In this document: in pieces, positions 1 through 8,702 of the stretch | Position numbering within the stretch: the first letter of the stretch is position 1 | Layout: every line of letters begins with the position of its first letter | Assembly: GCA_049591295.1 (NCBI GenBank) | Contig: JBAWEQ010000080.1 | Location: forward strand, 1 to 64,000 | DNA from: DTPS01 sp049591295 | Lineage (GTDB): Bacteria; Acidobacteriota; UBA4820; DSQY01 | Reading direction: 5' to 3' | DNA length: 64,000 nucleotides | The notes under the pieces: generated by a model | Told to the model about the DNA's origin: nothing | The model's database searches: none | What the model saw: the letters and a program-made list of their open reading frames with translations, nothing else | Translations under genes and position numbers: made by a program

Positions 1-835
1 TCTGGTAGACCATCTTGAGGGCCATGTCCGCGTTGAGGATGCCGAATCCGGCCAGGACCATGGGGTTGTAGGGGACCAGCCCCTTCATGTCGTAGGGGTA
101 GACCTTGAGGATCAGGTCGAGCCGCTCCTGCTGGACCGCAGGCACCAGGACGTCGTCATAGCGGTCGGTGCGCTCGCCGCTGGCCGGCTCCCACCGAATC
201 TTCTGGACCTGCTGGTCCCGCCAGACGGTCCGCCCCTGCTCCTGCACGGACACCCGTTCGGTGATGTTGTAGGTGTAGCCCGCCATGGCCGTCCAGAGGC
301 TGTGGGCCAGGGCGTCGAAGGTGAAGAAGGGCAGGTAGAGCCCCAGGACGCGGTCCAGCTTGCTCATCTTCTTCAGGTCGTTGGGCCGGAACCAGCCGCT
401 GCCGATCCACGACTGGAACCGGCTCTGGCTGGCGGTCTTGTCCACGCGAAAGGGGATCACCGACTCGGGCCGGATGACCTCGGCGGAGGGCTTCTCTGCC
501 TCCAGGACGTAGGCGGAGCCGCAGAAGGGGCAGGTGAGGTCCCGCCGGCCCGGCGGCACCTGGATGGCAGCCCCGCACTGCTGGCACGAGAGCTGTTCGA
601 GCGCCACTCCGTAGCCCTCGCTCCTGGGGTGCTCCTCCAGGAAGGAGATCAGGTCGTGCTCCTGGGCTTTGAAGCCCGGCTGCGCGGGCACGGGGATGAG
701 GGAGTCGCAGTAGGGGCAGCGCATCTCCTGGTGGGAGGGGTCCCACTCCAGCTGCCCTCCGCACTTGGGGCAGGGAAAGAGCTGGGCCTCCCCCGCCGCG
801 GCGGTCCCCTTCGGATCAGGCTGTTGCACGTCCAT
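1..835 (-). CDS. Zinc-ribbon protein, C-terminus outside window
   Basis: Partial gene: about 278 N-terminal codons are present and the frame is still open at base 1. Two zinc-ribbon modules are visible, with cysteines at residues 22, 25, 40, 43 and 84, 87, 102, 105, followed by a region rich in aromatic residues (about 125-270) without an obvious catalytic motif. Proteins of this layout are usually annotated as zinc-ribbon or replication-restart/helicase-like proteins of unknown role, so no specific function is claimed. The ATG at 833-835 is the first start upstream of the first ribbon. It lies 15 bases before the end of the preceding dehydrogenase gene in the direction of transcription, so the two are probably co-transcribed. 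Reading frame and zinc ligands are certain; function is unknown. Confidence 0.7.
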   Translation of the reverse strand, partial: MDVQQPDPKGTAAAGEAQLFPCPKCGGQLEWDPSHQEMRCPYCDSLIPVPAQPGFKAQEHDLISFLEEHPRSEGYGVALEQLSCQQCGAAIQVPPGRRDLTCPFCGSAYVLEAEKPSAEVIRPESVIPFRVDKTASQSRFQSWIGSGWFRPNDLKKMSKLDRVLGLYLPFFTFDALAHSLWTAMAGYTYNITERVSVQEQGRTVWRDQQVQKIRWEPASGERTDRYDDVLVPAVQQERLDLILKVYPYDMKGLVPYNPMVLAGFGILNADMALKMVYQ

Positions 836-849
836 GACCCCGCCCCCCT

Positions 850-1830
850 TCAGACAACCCAGTGCTCGGGCTGGCGCCCCTCGAGCACCGCCAGGCAGTC
901 CGTCACTGCCATCCTCGCCATGGCCTCCCTCACGGCCTCCGTAGCCGAGCCCAGGTGGGGCAGGAGGAGGACGTTGGGCAGCTCCCGAAGGCCCGGAGCC
1001 AGCGCGGGCTCTCCTTCGTAGACGTCCAGGCCGGCCCCGAAGGGGCGGCCCTGCCGCAGGCACTCGACGAGGGCCTCTTCGTCCACAACCGGCCCTCGGG
1101 CCGTGTTCACGAGGATGGCGCCGTGCTTCATGGCCAGAAGCCTGCGCCGGTCCATGAGGCGGCGCGTCTCGGGCCTGAGCGGGCAGTGGAGCGACACCAC
1201 GTCGGCGGCGGCCAGCAGATCCTCCAGCGGGAGATGCCGCGCGTTCAGCGCGCTTTCCACCGACTCCTGAAGGCGCCTGGGCTGGGAGTAGGCGACGCGC
1301 ATGCCGAAGGCCGGGGCCCTGCGCGCCACGGCCCGTCCGATCTGGCCCATGCCCACCACGCCCAGGGTCTTGCCCCTCAGGTCCATGCCCAGGAGCAGGT
1401 CGGGCTCCCAGCCGGAGAAGCCCCCCGTCCGGACCATCCGGTCCCCCTCCACCAGCCTGCGCGCCACCCCCAGGATCAGGGCCCAGGCCAGATCGGCCGT
1501 GGCCTCCGTGAGCACGCCGGGGGTGTGAGTCACCACCACCCCCTGCATCCGCGCGGCCTCCAGGTCGATGTTGTCGGTGCCCACGGCCACGTTGGACACG
1601 ACCCTGAGATTCGGACAGGCCTCCAGCACCGCACGGGTGACCGGGTCCGTGAGGAGGGTCACGGCACCGGCTGCACCGCGCAGGGCGGTGCCCAGCTCGG
1701 CTTCGCCGAAGAGCCCCCGGCGGTCGAGGAGCTTCACCCGCGCCCGCCCCTCGAACAGGAAGGCCGCGCCGCCGGGAAGGGGCGCCGTGACGACGACCCG
1801 GGGCAGTTTGCCTGGCGTCTCGACCCTCAT
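850..1830 (-). CDS. D-isomer-specific 2-hydroxyacid dehydrogenase (glyoxylate/hydroxypyruvate reductase-like)
   Basis: 326 aa, normal for the family. It should interconvert a 2-keto acid and a D-2-hydroxy acid with NAD(P)H in the cytoplasm. The Rossmann motif GMGQIG is at residues 160-165, and the catalytic triad of the family is intact: Arg245 (in NTARGP), Glu274 (in EGEP) and His292 (in PHLGSAT). The approach to the active site (VGTDNID, about 83-89) is typical of the glyoxylate/hydroxypyruvate reductase branch rather than of 3-phosphoglycerate dehydrogenase, which would carry a C-terminal ACT domain absent here. The exact substrate cannot be read from the sequence. The zinc-ribbon gene follows in the same direction after a short gap. 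Confidence 0.9.
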   Translation of the reverse strand: MRVETPGKLPRVVVTAPLPGGAAFLFEGRARVKLLDRRGLFGEAELGTALRGAAGAVTLLTDPVTRAVLEACPNLRVVSNVAVGTDNIDLEAARMQGVVVTHTPGVLTEATADLAWALILGVARRLVEGDRMVRTGGFSGWEPDLLLGMDLRGKTLGVVGMGQIGRAVARRAPAFGMRVAYSQPRRLQESVESALNARHLPLEDLLAAADVVSLHCPLRPETRRLMDRRRLLAMKHGAILVNTARGPVVDEEALVECLRQGRPFGAGLDVYEGEPALAPGLRELPNVLLLPHLGSATEAVREAMARMAVTDCLAVLEGRQPEHWVV

Positions 1831-1964
1831 GCGATTCTCCCGCCGAAGAAGACCGGGGAAGGGATGGAGAGCGATTAAGCGATGAAGCGATTAAGCGATG
1901 AAGCTATGCCAACCGGTAACTCCTCACCGAATGCCCGTCGCTCCTCGCTCCCCCTCCCCCCTCG

Positions 1965-4904
1965 TCACCACAGCTTCAGCACCACCAGCGCCATGGTGTA
2001 ATCGTGCCGGACGGGGACGATGTCGCTCTGCAGCGCGTACCCCACGTCGAGGGTCCAGTAGGTCTGCCAGGGGCCCGTCACCGCGCCCGAGAAACCCAGC
2101 CCCGTGTGGTTCTGCCAGAGGCCGCTGCCCCGGATGGGCTCCACCCTCGCGCGGTCCAGCGTCAGTCCCAGCCTGATGACATCGGTGATGTTGAACTCGT
2201 ACCCCAGGCTGCCGATGGCGCCGCGGTCGAAGCGGACGCCGCTGCCCGCGAAGCCCGGCAGGAAGGGACTGCCCAGGTAGGTGAACTGATACTGGCTAAA
2301 GCGGTCCAGACTGCTGCCGTCCATCCAGTTCAGGCCCGTCGAGATCTTCTGGAAGTACGGCAGGTAGAAGTTCTTGCTGAGGTCCACGCTCCAGAGGGAA
2401 TAGTCCTTGAACTTCGAGGCATTCTCGTGCTGGCCGGGGAGGCCCCACGGCTCCCAGGAGGTGCGGTGGTGGGCCATGGCCTGCGCCTCGGCCGACCAGC
2501 CCTTCCAGGCGAAGGTGTAGCTCAGCCCCGCCCCCACGTCGCCGTGGTCCTTGGGCAGGCGGAAGTTCCAGGCCGTCTGGGAGACCTTCGAGTAGCGGTA
2601 GTAGCGGGCGTCCACGTCGAGCGAGAGCTTGGAGTAGTCGTCGATGCGCCAGCCGAGGTTGCCGGTCGCGGTCTCGCGAAGCACGTCCACGCGCTCGTCG
2701 CGGGCCTCCACCCCTCCCTGGTAGTAGCGGTCCTGGAAGGGCACGAGGAAGAGGTAGCCGGTGAAGCCGCCGTCTATCCTCGGGAAGAGGCCCACCTTGG
2801 AGACCGTGAGGGTGTTGACGGCCCCCGCCGCGAAGAGGTTGACCTGCGTCTTGGTGTGCTTCCAGTCGTAGTTGAAGTAGTTCACCCCGATCAGGGGCAC
2901 GGGGAAGGAGAGGCTCTTGTCCCAGTAGGTGCCGCCCACGGCGAACCAGCGGCTGGCCTCCTGTTGCATCTGGACCTGGCGGGTCCCGTTCTTCTCCTTC
3001 ACGAGGTAGCGCAGCCCCTTGGCCGTCTCCTGCAGCATGGGCTTGTCGCTTGCCTCGGCCTTGGCCAACTCTTGCTGGAAGTTAGGGACATTGATGGCCA
3101 CCTGGGAGAAGTGGATCTCGCGCTCGGCCATGATATTCCGCCCGCCCACGGAGAAGAGCTGCTGCCCCCGCACCCGGTTCAGGAGCCAGTAGGTCTTGCC
3201 GTCGGGGCCCGTGTAGGGGGCGTAGAAGTCCGTCTCGTCATTGCTCACCATGGGCTCTTGCAGGCCCTTCTGGCTCACGGTCATGCGGATCTTGGCGAAG
3301 GTGCGCTGATCGATCCAGACCTTGCCGGAGTAAACGCTGCCCGTCGCCGCGGGCAGGGGGACGAACTCCACCTCGTAGCAGTCGTGGCCGTCCACGCTGG
3401 CCCGGCCCACGTAACGGTAGGCGTAGTCGCGGCCAAGGGTGAGGGCCAGGGGCAGCGTGTTCACCTTCTCGGGCTCGATGATGGGGAGCTGGGGGATCTT
3501 CTTGCCCTTCCACGCCACGCCGTTGACGAGGAGCCTGTTCTGCACCCAGCGAGCCCCGACGCCCTTCTGGTAGAGGAAGCTGTTCTCGAAGGTGACGTTC
3601 AGGCTCCAGGTGCCGCCGGGGAACTGGAAGTGATAGTCCACCTGCGCGTCGCTCGTGTAGTTGTCGAGAAAGACCTCCTGCGCCTCCTGGACGGCCTGGT
3701 AGCGGGCGATGATCACCTCCACGGGGATGGTGTAGGTGGTGGAGACGGAGAGCTTCTCCTCCCCCACCGTGCCCGTCTTGAGGCGGCCGAAGAGCACGAG
3801 GAGCGGCCGGCCGTTCCAGGGCACGTTGAGCACCGTCTCCTGCTTCTTCTGGTCGGCCTTGTAGCCGAGGGAGACGGCCTGCCCCGAGGGCAGCGGATAG
3901 GCCTCCGGATTGGTGAGGTCGGCCGTGGGCAGATGGATCTCCAGGGCCGCGGCCCTGGAGCCGGCCACGGTCGGCACGAGCACCATCCCCTGCACCATCG
4001 TGTCGGGGTCCAGCAGGTTGATGAGGCCGATGTCCGGCCTCGGTCCCGAGCTGTCCCGGATGGAGGTCGCCTCGGTGGCGAAGCCTGGGCCCATGCGCGG
4101 CGTGAGCTTCTCCCTCAGCGCCAGCAGCCCTTCCCAGACCGCCGGCAGGTTTCCGGCGGCCACGTCGGTGTAGGTCACGCCGCGGGAGGCCGAGACCAGG
4201 ACCAGGAGTTGGGCGGCGATGGCGTTCTCCACGCGCGGCAGGTGGAGCAGCAGCGGTGCGCCCAGGTGGTGGGCTTCCAGAAAATGCACCACCTCGCCCG
4301 AGGGTTCGCCCGTCGGGCCCGTGGCCTCCGAGCTGTAGCCCTCGACGTAGGCGCGGAGATTTCGCGCGTAGAGGGGCTCCAGGAGGGGCAGGTCCTCGGG
4401 GGCCACCTCGCCCAGCAGGATGCGGGCCTCGCTCTTGCCCCGCAGCGCCACGGTGAGCTCCTTCATCATCAGGGCGAGCTTGTCGGGGTCTTCCTTGAAG
4501 GTCGAAGGGAACTGCTCCCGGTCGAGGGAGAGCCCCAGGGCGTCCGCGCTGGGACCCGCGTGCTCCGAGAGGGTGACGAGATAGGTCATGGTCTCCTTGC
4601 TCGACGGGCCGTCGGGCAACTGGGTCGTCACGCAGAGCCTGGCGCGGGCTTCATTCACCGCCTTCACGGCCGCATCGAAGGCCGGCCAGTCCGGGCTCTT
4701 GGCCCACGCCGACGGGACGGTCAGGGTCACCCCCACGGGATTGGCAGCCAGGCTCGGGTGGGCGGCCAATTCGCTCTCCAGGGCAGCCCATTGGTCTGGG
4801 GGCACCCTCACCCCGAACTTCAGGTCCTGCTGGGGGTAGCGGTCCTGCGCGGCCGCAGCCAAGGCCAGCCCGAATGCCAGAAGGAACGTGAACCAGCGCC
4901 GCAT
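1965..4904 (-). CDS. Large secreted protein with C-terminal outer-membrane barrel-like domain
   Basis: 979 aa. A signal peptide is obvious (residues 1-19, cut after AAAAQ). Residues 20-400 form a long region of unknown fold. About 400-640 resembles outer-membrane lipoprotein-sorting (LolA/DUF4292-like) proteins, with the pattern 'YEVEFVPL...GKVWIDQRTFAKIRM'. From about 650 the protein alternates aromatic and polar residues as in beta strands and ends in LKLW, an aromatic C-terminus typical of barrels inserted by the BAM machine. It is therefore probably an outer-membrane protein whose periplasmic part may bind lipid or lipoprotein. It has its own promoter (4958-4985) and a good ribosome site (AAGGAG) eight bases before the ATG. 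No family name is assigned; a porin or surface antigen is the main alternative. Confidence 0.75.
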   Translation of the reverse strand: MRRWFTFLLAFGLALAAAAQDRYPQQDLKFGVRVPPDQWAALESELAAHPSLAANPVGVTLTVPSAWAKSPDWPAFDAAVKAVNEARARLCVTTQLPDGPSSKETMTYLVTLSEHAGPSADALGLSLDREQFPSTFKEDPDKLALMMKELTVALRGKSEARILLGEVAPEDLPLLEPLYARNLRAYVEGYSSEATGPTGEPSGEVVHFLEAHHLGAPLLLHLPRVENAIAAQLLVLVSASRGVTYTDVAAGNLPAVWEGLLALREKLTPRMGPGFATEATSIRDSSGPRPDIGLINLLDPDTMVQGMVLVPTVAGSRAAALEIHLPTADLTNPEAYPLPSGQAVSLGYKADQKKQETVLNVPWNGRPLLVLFGRLKTGTVGEEKLSVSTTYTIPVEVIIARYQAVQEAQEVFLDNYTSDAQVDYHFQFPGGTWSLNVTFENSFLYQKGVGARWVQNRLLVNGVAWKGKKIPQLPIIEPEKVNTLPLALTLGRDYAYRYVGRASVDGHDCYEVEFVPLPAATGSVYSGKVWIDQRTFAKIRMTVSQKGLQEPMVSNDETDFYAPYTGPDGKTYWLLNRVRGQQLFSVGGRNIMAEREIHFSQVAINVPNFQQELAKAEASDKPMLQETAKGLRYLVKEKNGTRQVQMQQEASRWFAVGGTYWDKSLSFPVPLIGVNYFNYDWKHTKTQVNLFAAGAVNTLTVSKVGLFPRIDGGFTGYLFLVPFQDRYYQGGVEARDERVDVLRETATGNLGWRIDDYSKLSLDVDARYYRYSKVSQTAWNFRLPKDHGDVGAGLSYTFAWKGWSAEAQAMAHHRTSWEPWGLPGQHENASKFKDYSLWSVDLSKNFYLPYFQKISTGLNWMDGSSLDRFSQYQFTYLGSPFLPGFAGSGVRFDRGAIGSLGYEFNITDVIRLGLTLDRARVEPIRGSGLWQNHTGLGFSGAVTGPWQTYWTLDVGYALQSDIVPVRHDYTMALVVLKLW

Positions 4905-4957
4905 GGAGGCGTCTCCTTTCTGAGTGAACTTCAGCCAGTCCTCCTGATCCGTGCGCC

Positions 4958-4985
4958 ATTATAGCGCGAACGGGCGGGTCGGTAA
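4958..4985 (-). promoter_or_regulatory. Sigma-70-type promoter of the 979-aa outer-membrane protein gene
   Basis: Read on the minus strand: TTACCG (-35, 4985-4980), 16-bp spacer, TATAAT (-10, 4963-4958). The -10 box is a perfect consensus and the start codon lies about 55 bases downstream. The -35 side abuts the intergenic heptamer repeats that start near 4986. Confidence 0.6.
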
Positions 4986-5228
4986 GGGGGACAGGGGACA
5001 AGGGACAGGGGAACGGCCTACCGGCTCCTTTCGGCCTCGCCTCATCTCCTCATCTCCTCATCTCGATAGGGACAAGGGACAGGGAACGCGGCTGCCTTTG
5101 GGGGTTCGCACTTCGCAATCCAAGATCCTTGGTGCCTTGGTGCCTTGGTGCCTTGGTGTCTTGGTGCCTTGGTGTCTTGGTGTCTTGGTGGTGAATCTTT
5201 TTCGAATTCCCCTTTCCCCAGACGCGCA
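4986..5228. repeat. Intergenic tandem repeats (heptamers GGGACAG, octamers GGTGCCTT)
   Basis: The gap between the outer-membrane protein and the ferredoxin holds no gene. Around 4988-5013 and 5067-5083 there are heptamers of the GGGACAG/GGGACAA type; at 5041-5065 CTCATCTC-type octamers; and at 5129-5191 seven to eight copies of GGTGCCTT or GGTGTCTT, ending in GGTGGTGAATC. On the minus strand this last array reads as CACCAAG repeats placed just 3' of the ferredoxin gene, as at several other gene ends in the window. Confidence 0.85.
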
Positions 5229-5230
5229 AA

Positions 5231-5253
5231 GGCCCGGGATCGGCTCCCGGGCC
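5231..5253 (-). terminator. Hairpin, probable terminator of the ferredoxin gene
   Basis: A perfect 9-bp stem (GGCCCGGGA/TCCCGGGCC) with a 5-base loop lies about 33 bases beyond the ferredoxin stop codon. On the minus strand it is followed by TTTGCG, a weak T tract, so termination by this hairpin is likely but not certain. Confidence 0.55.
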
Positions 5254-5285
5254 CTCGAACTCCCGTGGCTTTCGCCTAGAGTCGC

Positions 5286-5519
5286 CTACTCTCCGTCGTT
5301 ACCGATGGCGTCCACCGGACAGGAGGCCTTGGCGTCCTCGCAGAGCTGCTCCTCCTCGGCGGTTTCGGGCTGCTTCGTCACGAAAGCGTGGCTCGAGTCC
5401 TCGTTCATCACGAAGTGGTCCGGCGCGATGGAGATGCACGAGTCACACGCGATGCAATTTTCATCCACGTACCACTTGCCGGGTACGCATTCTTCAACCT
5501 TCAGGTTCACGTCGGCCAT
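5286..5519 (-). CDS. [4Fe-4S] ferredoxin
   Basis: 77 aa, acidic, with one cluster motif of the monocluster bacterial type: CIACDSC (three ligands) near residues 22-28 and the remote fourth ligand in SCPVDAI near residue 66. It is a soluble low-potential one-electron carrier. A dedicated promoter (5586-5614) and terminator (5231-5253) make it a single-gene transcript, which fits a general electron carrier for enzymes such as the 2-oxoacid oxidoreductase encoded at 23-26 kb. That partnership is inferred; it is not adjacent. The ribosome site TAGGAGG lies seven bases before the ATG. Confidence 0.92.
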   Translation of the reverse strand: MADVNLKVEECVPGKWYVDENCIACDSCISIAPDHFVMNEDSSHAFVTKQPETAEEEQLCEDAKASCPVDAIGNDGE

Positions 5520-5585
5520 GTGGAATCCTCCTAAGCGGGTCGGATGGGTCTGAGAGGGCTCCCCCCTCCTCGATCAAAAGGAGGC

Positions 5586-5614
5586 AATATAGCCTTCCCC
5601 CCCTGGGAAGTCAA
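5586..5614 (-). promoter_or_regulatory. Sigma-70-type promoter of the ferredoxin gene
   Basis: On the minus strand TTGACT (5614-5609), spacer of 17 bp, TATATT (5591-5586). This near-consensus pair suggests strong constitutive expression. The predicted transcript has a leader of about 60 bases before the ATG. Confidence 0.75.
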
Positions 5615-5707
5615 GCCGTTGAAACGGCTGCCCTTGAAACTGGTGGTTCTGGCCCTGGCTGGCTGTCCCGTCTTCCTCCAGGGGACCTTTCGCGCTACCC
5701 TTCCAGT

Positions 5708-7054
5708 ATGGCGAAGGTCCTGATCGTGGACGACGAGGCGGCCATTCGTGAAACCCTCCGGGGCATCCTTGAGCGGCAGGGCTATGCCGTCGTGGAGGCG
5801 GCCAGCGCGCGGGCGGGCATCGCGGCGCTGGAGGCGGAGGCGCCGGTGGACGTGGCGCTGGTGGACCTGCGGCTTCCCGACCTCGACGGCACGGCGGTCC
5901 TGGATGCCTCTCTCGAACGGGGGCTCACGACGCCCGTGGTCATGATCTCGGGCCACGGCTCCATCCCGGCCGCCGTGGACGCCGTGCGGAGGGGGGCCTA
6001 CGACTTTCTCGAAAAGCCCCTGGACCGCGAACGGCTCCTCATCGTGCTGCGCAACGCCACGCGCCAGTCGGCCCTGGAGCGCCGGGCCTCGGAGGAGAGC
6101 GAGGCGGGGTTCCTGACCGCCTCCCCCCTGATGAAGGCCGTCCTCTCGGAGGCGCAGCGGGCGGCACCGTCCTACGCACCCATCCTCATCACCGGCGAGA
6201 CGGGATCGGGCAAGGAGGTGCTCGCGCGCTGGATCCACCGGCAGAGCCCCTGGTCCACCGGGCCCTTCGTGGCGCTCAACTGCGCCGCCCTGCCCGAGAA
6301 CCTCGCCGAATCGGAGCTCTTCGGCCACGCCCGCGGGGCCTTCACCGGCGCGGAGAGCGCGCGCAAGGGCAAGTTCCTCACCGCCGACGGGGGCACCCTC
6401 TTCCTGGATGAGATCGGCGATCTCCCCCTCCCGGTGCAGGCCAAGCTGTTGCGGGTGCTGGAGGAGGGCGTCGTGGAGCCCGTGGGCTCGGACCGGCCCG
6501 TCAAGGTGCGGGTCCGGGTCTTGGCGGCCACGCACCGGGATCTCAAGGCCAAGGCCAAGGAGGGAAGCTTCCGCGAGGACCTCCTCTTCCGCGTATCGGG
6601 ATTCCCCCTGCACGTACCGCCGCTGAGGGAGCGGCCGGAGGACATCCAGATCCTGACCCGCCGCTTTCTGGCCGAGGCGCGAGTCCGGCAGGCGTGGCCC
6701 ATCGGCGAACCCCCGCCGGCCTTCCTCCGGGTGGTGGCCCGCCACACCTGGCCGGGCAACGTCCGGGAGCTCCGCTGGGCCGTGGAAAGGGCCGTGCTGT
6801 TGGCCGGTCCCGCCATGCCGGGGCCGGAGCACCTTCCGCCCGAAGTGCGGTTCGGCCAGGGCGAGGCGCCCTCCGGATCCCTCGTGGAGGCGCGGCAGTT
6901 TGCGGAGGCCCAGGCCATCCGCCAAGCCCTGGAACAGGCCCGGGGCAACGTCGCCGCCGCAGCCCGGCTCCTCACCCTCAGCCGCTCCCGCCTCTACGAG
7001 CGCCTCGGCGAGCTGGAGATCGACCCCGCCCCCTACCGCCGGCGCAAGGGGTAG
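5708..7054 (+). CDS. NtrC-family sigma-54-dependent response regulator (orphan)
   Basis: 448 aa with the full three-part layout. The receiver domain is about 1-118, with phospho-acceptor Asp53 and Lys103. The AAA+ domain is about 135-360, with Walker A GETGSGKE, an intact sigma-54 contact loop GAFTGA and the R-finger region. A Fis-type helix-turn-helix lies at the C-terminus (about 400-440). It should activate sigma-54 promoters after phosphorylation by a histidine kinase. No kinase gene is adjacent, so partner and targets are unknown. There is no ribosome site: a possible -10 box (TACCCT, 5696-5701) ends six bases before the ATG, which suggests a leaderless transcript. It is divergent from the ferredoxin gene. 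Confidence 0.93.
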   Translation: MAKVLIVDDEAAIRETLRGILERQGYAVVEAASARAGIAALEAEAPVDVALVDLRLPDLDGTAVLDASLERGLTTPVVMISGHGSIPAAVDAVRRGAYDFLEKPLDRERLLIVLRNATRQSALERRASEESEAGFLTASPLMKAVLSEAQRAAPSYAPILITGETGSGKEVLARWIHRQSPWSTGPFVALNCAALPENLAESELFGHARGAFTGAESARKGKFLTADGGTLFLDEIGDLPLPVQAKLLRVLEEGVVEPVGSDRPVKVRVRVLAATHRDLKAKAKEGSFREDLLFRVSGFPLHVPPLRERPEDIQILTRRFLAEARVRQAWPIGEPPPAFLRVVARHTWPGNVRELRWAVERAVLLAGPAMPGPEHLPPEVRFGQGEAPSGSLVEARQFAEAQAIRQALEQARGNVAAAARLLTLSRSRLYERLGELEIDPAPYRRRKG

Positions 7055-7411
7055 GGGAAAGGCCGGAATTCAGAAGGCGAAAAGAAAAGGCAGACCACAG
7101 AGGCGCAGAGGCACAGAGATAGGGTGGGGCGTGCCGGGACCTCGCCCGAGATGTTCCCGGGGCTACCCGCTGCGGGCAGCCCTCAGAACGACGCCCACAC
7201 CGACAATGCGGCGCCCTCCCGAGACCTCCTCCAGGGGGTCGCTTGCTCAGGATCCCGTCGTGCCCGGAACTGCGTCGTCTTGCACCGGCGGGATTCCGTG
7301 TCAGCCGCCCGCTGTAGGCTTGCCACGGAATGACGCGGCGGGAAGCGTCTCGCTTCTCGCGTCTCGCGCCTCCCTCCACCGTCCCGCGCCCCCGTGCTAT
7401 CCTGAATCCCC
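7055..7411. repeat. Intergenic region with CACAGAG-type repeat and a dispersed element
   Basis: No gene is seen. At 7094-7121 lies a CCACAGAGGCGCAGAGGC-type repeat, 40 bases after the regulator stop codon. At about 7224-7334 lies one copy of a dispersed element that recurs at 34764-34886; its best conserved part is the 3' half containing GGCTTGCCACGGAATGAC. TCTCGCGTCTCGC heptamer-like sequence follows just before the start of ttcA. Confidence 0.65.
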
Positions 7412-8218
7412 ATGGATGCGACCCTGGCCACCGGCGTGAAGCTCGAGAAGATGCTCCTGAACCGCGCGGGCAGGGCCATCGCGGATTTCGACCTCATCCG
7501 AGAGGGAGACCGCGTGGCCGTGGCCCTCTCGGGCGGGAAGGACTCTTTCAGCCTGCTCAGGCTCCTCTTCCTGCTCCAGCGCCGCTCTCCGGTCTCCTTC
7601 GAAATGACGGGGCTCACCATCCACAACGGCTCCGACCTGTTTCAGGCGGACCTCCTGGAGGAGTACTGTCGCCGCGAGGGCATCCCCCTTCACGTGGAGA
7701 GGACCTCCCTCGCGGCCGTCGTGGAGGAGAAGCGGCGGCCCGGCTCCCCCTACTGCTCCCTCTGCTCGCGCCTCAGGCGGGGAGCCCTCTACGGCGCGGC
7801 GCAGGCCCTGGGCTGCAACAAGCTCGCCCTGGGGCACCACCTGGACGACGCCGCCGAGACGCTCCTCATGAACCTCTTCTTCGAGGGGAACCTGAAGGCG
7901 ATGCCCCCGAAGCTGCTGGCGGAGAACGGCAGGATCACGCTGATCCGTCCCCTGTTGTACGCCCCCGAGGCCCTGCTCGCCGACTACGCGCGCGAGCAGG
8001 GATTCCCCGTCATCGACTGCGGATGCTGGCTCTGCGGGGAGCAGGAACAGGAGAGGGCGCGGATGAAGGCCCTCATCGCCGAGGTGTCCGGGCGCTACCC
8101 GAAAGTTCGTAGCTCCATCCTGTCGGCCCTCACGAGGCTGGAGCCCCGGTTCCTCATGGACCGTCGCCGGCACGATTTCGAGGAGGAGGAGGCCCCCCGT
8201 GGAACCCCTGAAAGCTGA
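7412..8218 (+). CDS. ttcA: TtcA-type tRNA 2-thiocytidine biosynthesis protein
   Basis: 268 aa PP-loop ATP pyrophosphatase. The PP-loop SGGKDS is at residues 40-45; the CxxC pair that binds the iron-sulfur cluster is Cys115/Cys118 (YCSLC); and a later cysteine pair lies in DCGCWLC (about 204-209). The segment GHHLDDAAETLLMNLFFEG is characteristic of the TtcA group, which thiolates cytidine 32 of tRNAs. The next gene starts 20 bases before its stop. No ribosome site precedes the ATG; a TATCCT box (7398-7403) ends eight bases upstream, so the mRNA may be leaderless. A related PP-loop thiolase of another position specificity is the alternative. Confidence 0.88.
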   Translation: MDATLATGVKLEKMLLNRAGRAIADFDLIREGDRVAVALSGGKDSFSLLRLLFLLQRRSPVSFEMTGLTIHNGSDLFQADLLEEYCRREGIPLHVERTSLAAVVEEKRRPGSPYCSLCSRLRRGALYGAAQALGCNKLALGHHLDDAAETLLMNLFFEGNLKAMPPKLLAENGRITLIRPLLYAPEALLADYAREQGFPVIDCGCWLCGEQEQERARMKALIAEVSGRYPKVRSSILSALTRLEPRFLMDRRRHDFEEEEAPRGTPES

Positions 8219-8702
8219 AGACCTGCGAGAGCTCTCGCGGCGCATCAGCCAGTACCGGCTTTTCTTCTGGATCTACGTCGCCTCGGCGGCCTTCTACGCG
8301 GCCAGCGCCGCGGCCCTGACCGCGCAGACCCGGCCGTCCCCCTACCCGCTCGCCGACGGTTCCCTCGCGTTCGGCCTCTTCGCCCTGCTCGTCGTCTTCC
8401 TGGGCCGCTGGGCCGCCTTCCGCCCCTCGGCCCTCCGCCGTCTACAGTTGGACTCGATGCAGAAGATGGTCCGCTACATCTTCTTCACGTGGCTCTTCCT
8501 GTTGGCCATGGGCGAGAGCCTGGGCATGACGGCGGTCACGGCGGCGGCCCTGGGTGCGGGGCCGCCCTGGAAGATGCTCCTGCTGTGCCTCTGGCAGGTG
8601 CTCGCCGGACTGGTGCTCACCCCAGAGCGGGCGCACTGGGACCGCGTGCTCTCTCTCTGGCAGCAAACCTTCCCCCCCCCGACCGATAGGAGGATCCCAT
8701 GA
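8199..8702 (+). CDS. Small integral membrane protein, unknown function
   Basis: 167 aa. Hydropathy by eye gives four membrane segments, at about 22-42, 55-70, 95-120 and 123-142, with a charged N-terminus. No known family was recognised. The gene overlaps the end of ttcA by 20 bases and its stop overlaps the next start (ATGA), so translation is probably coupled along a three-gene operon. Co-transcription with a tRNA thiolase does not by itself suggest a role. Confidence 0.75.
   Translation: MEPLKAEDLRELSRRISQYRLFFWIYVASAAFYAASAAALTAQTRPSPYPLADGSLAFGLFALLVVFLGRWAAFRPSALRRLQLDSMQKMVRYIFFTWLFLLAMGESLGMTAVTAAALGAGPPWKMLLLCLWQVLAGLVLTPERAHWDRVLSLWQQTFPPPTDRRIP

Noticed and set aside
2004..4964. 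986-codon open frame on the plus strand opposite the outer-membrane protein gene
   Set aside because: It is the antisense of a well-supported gene in GC-rich DNA, has no recognisable domains, and is rich in His, Gly, Val and Leu as expected of antisense shadows.
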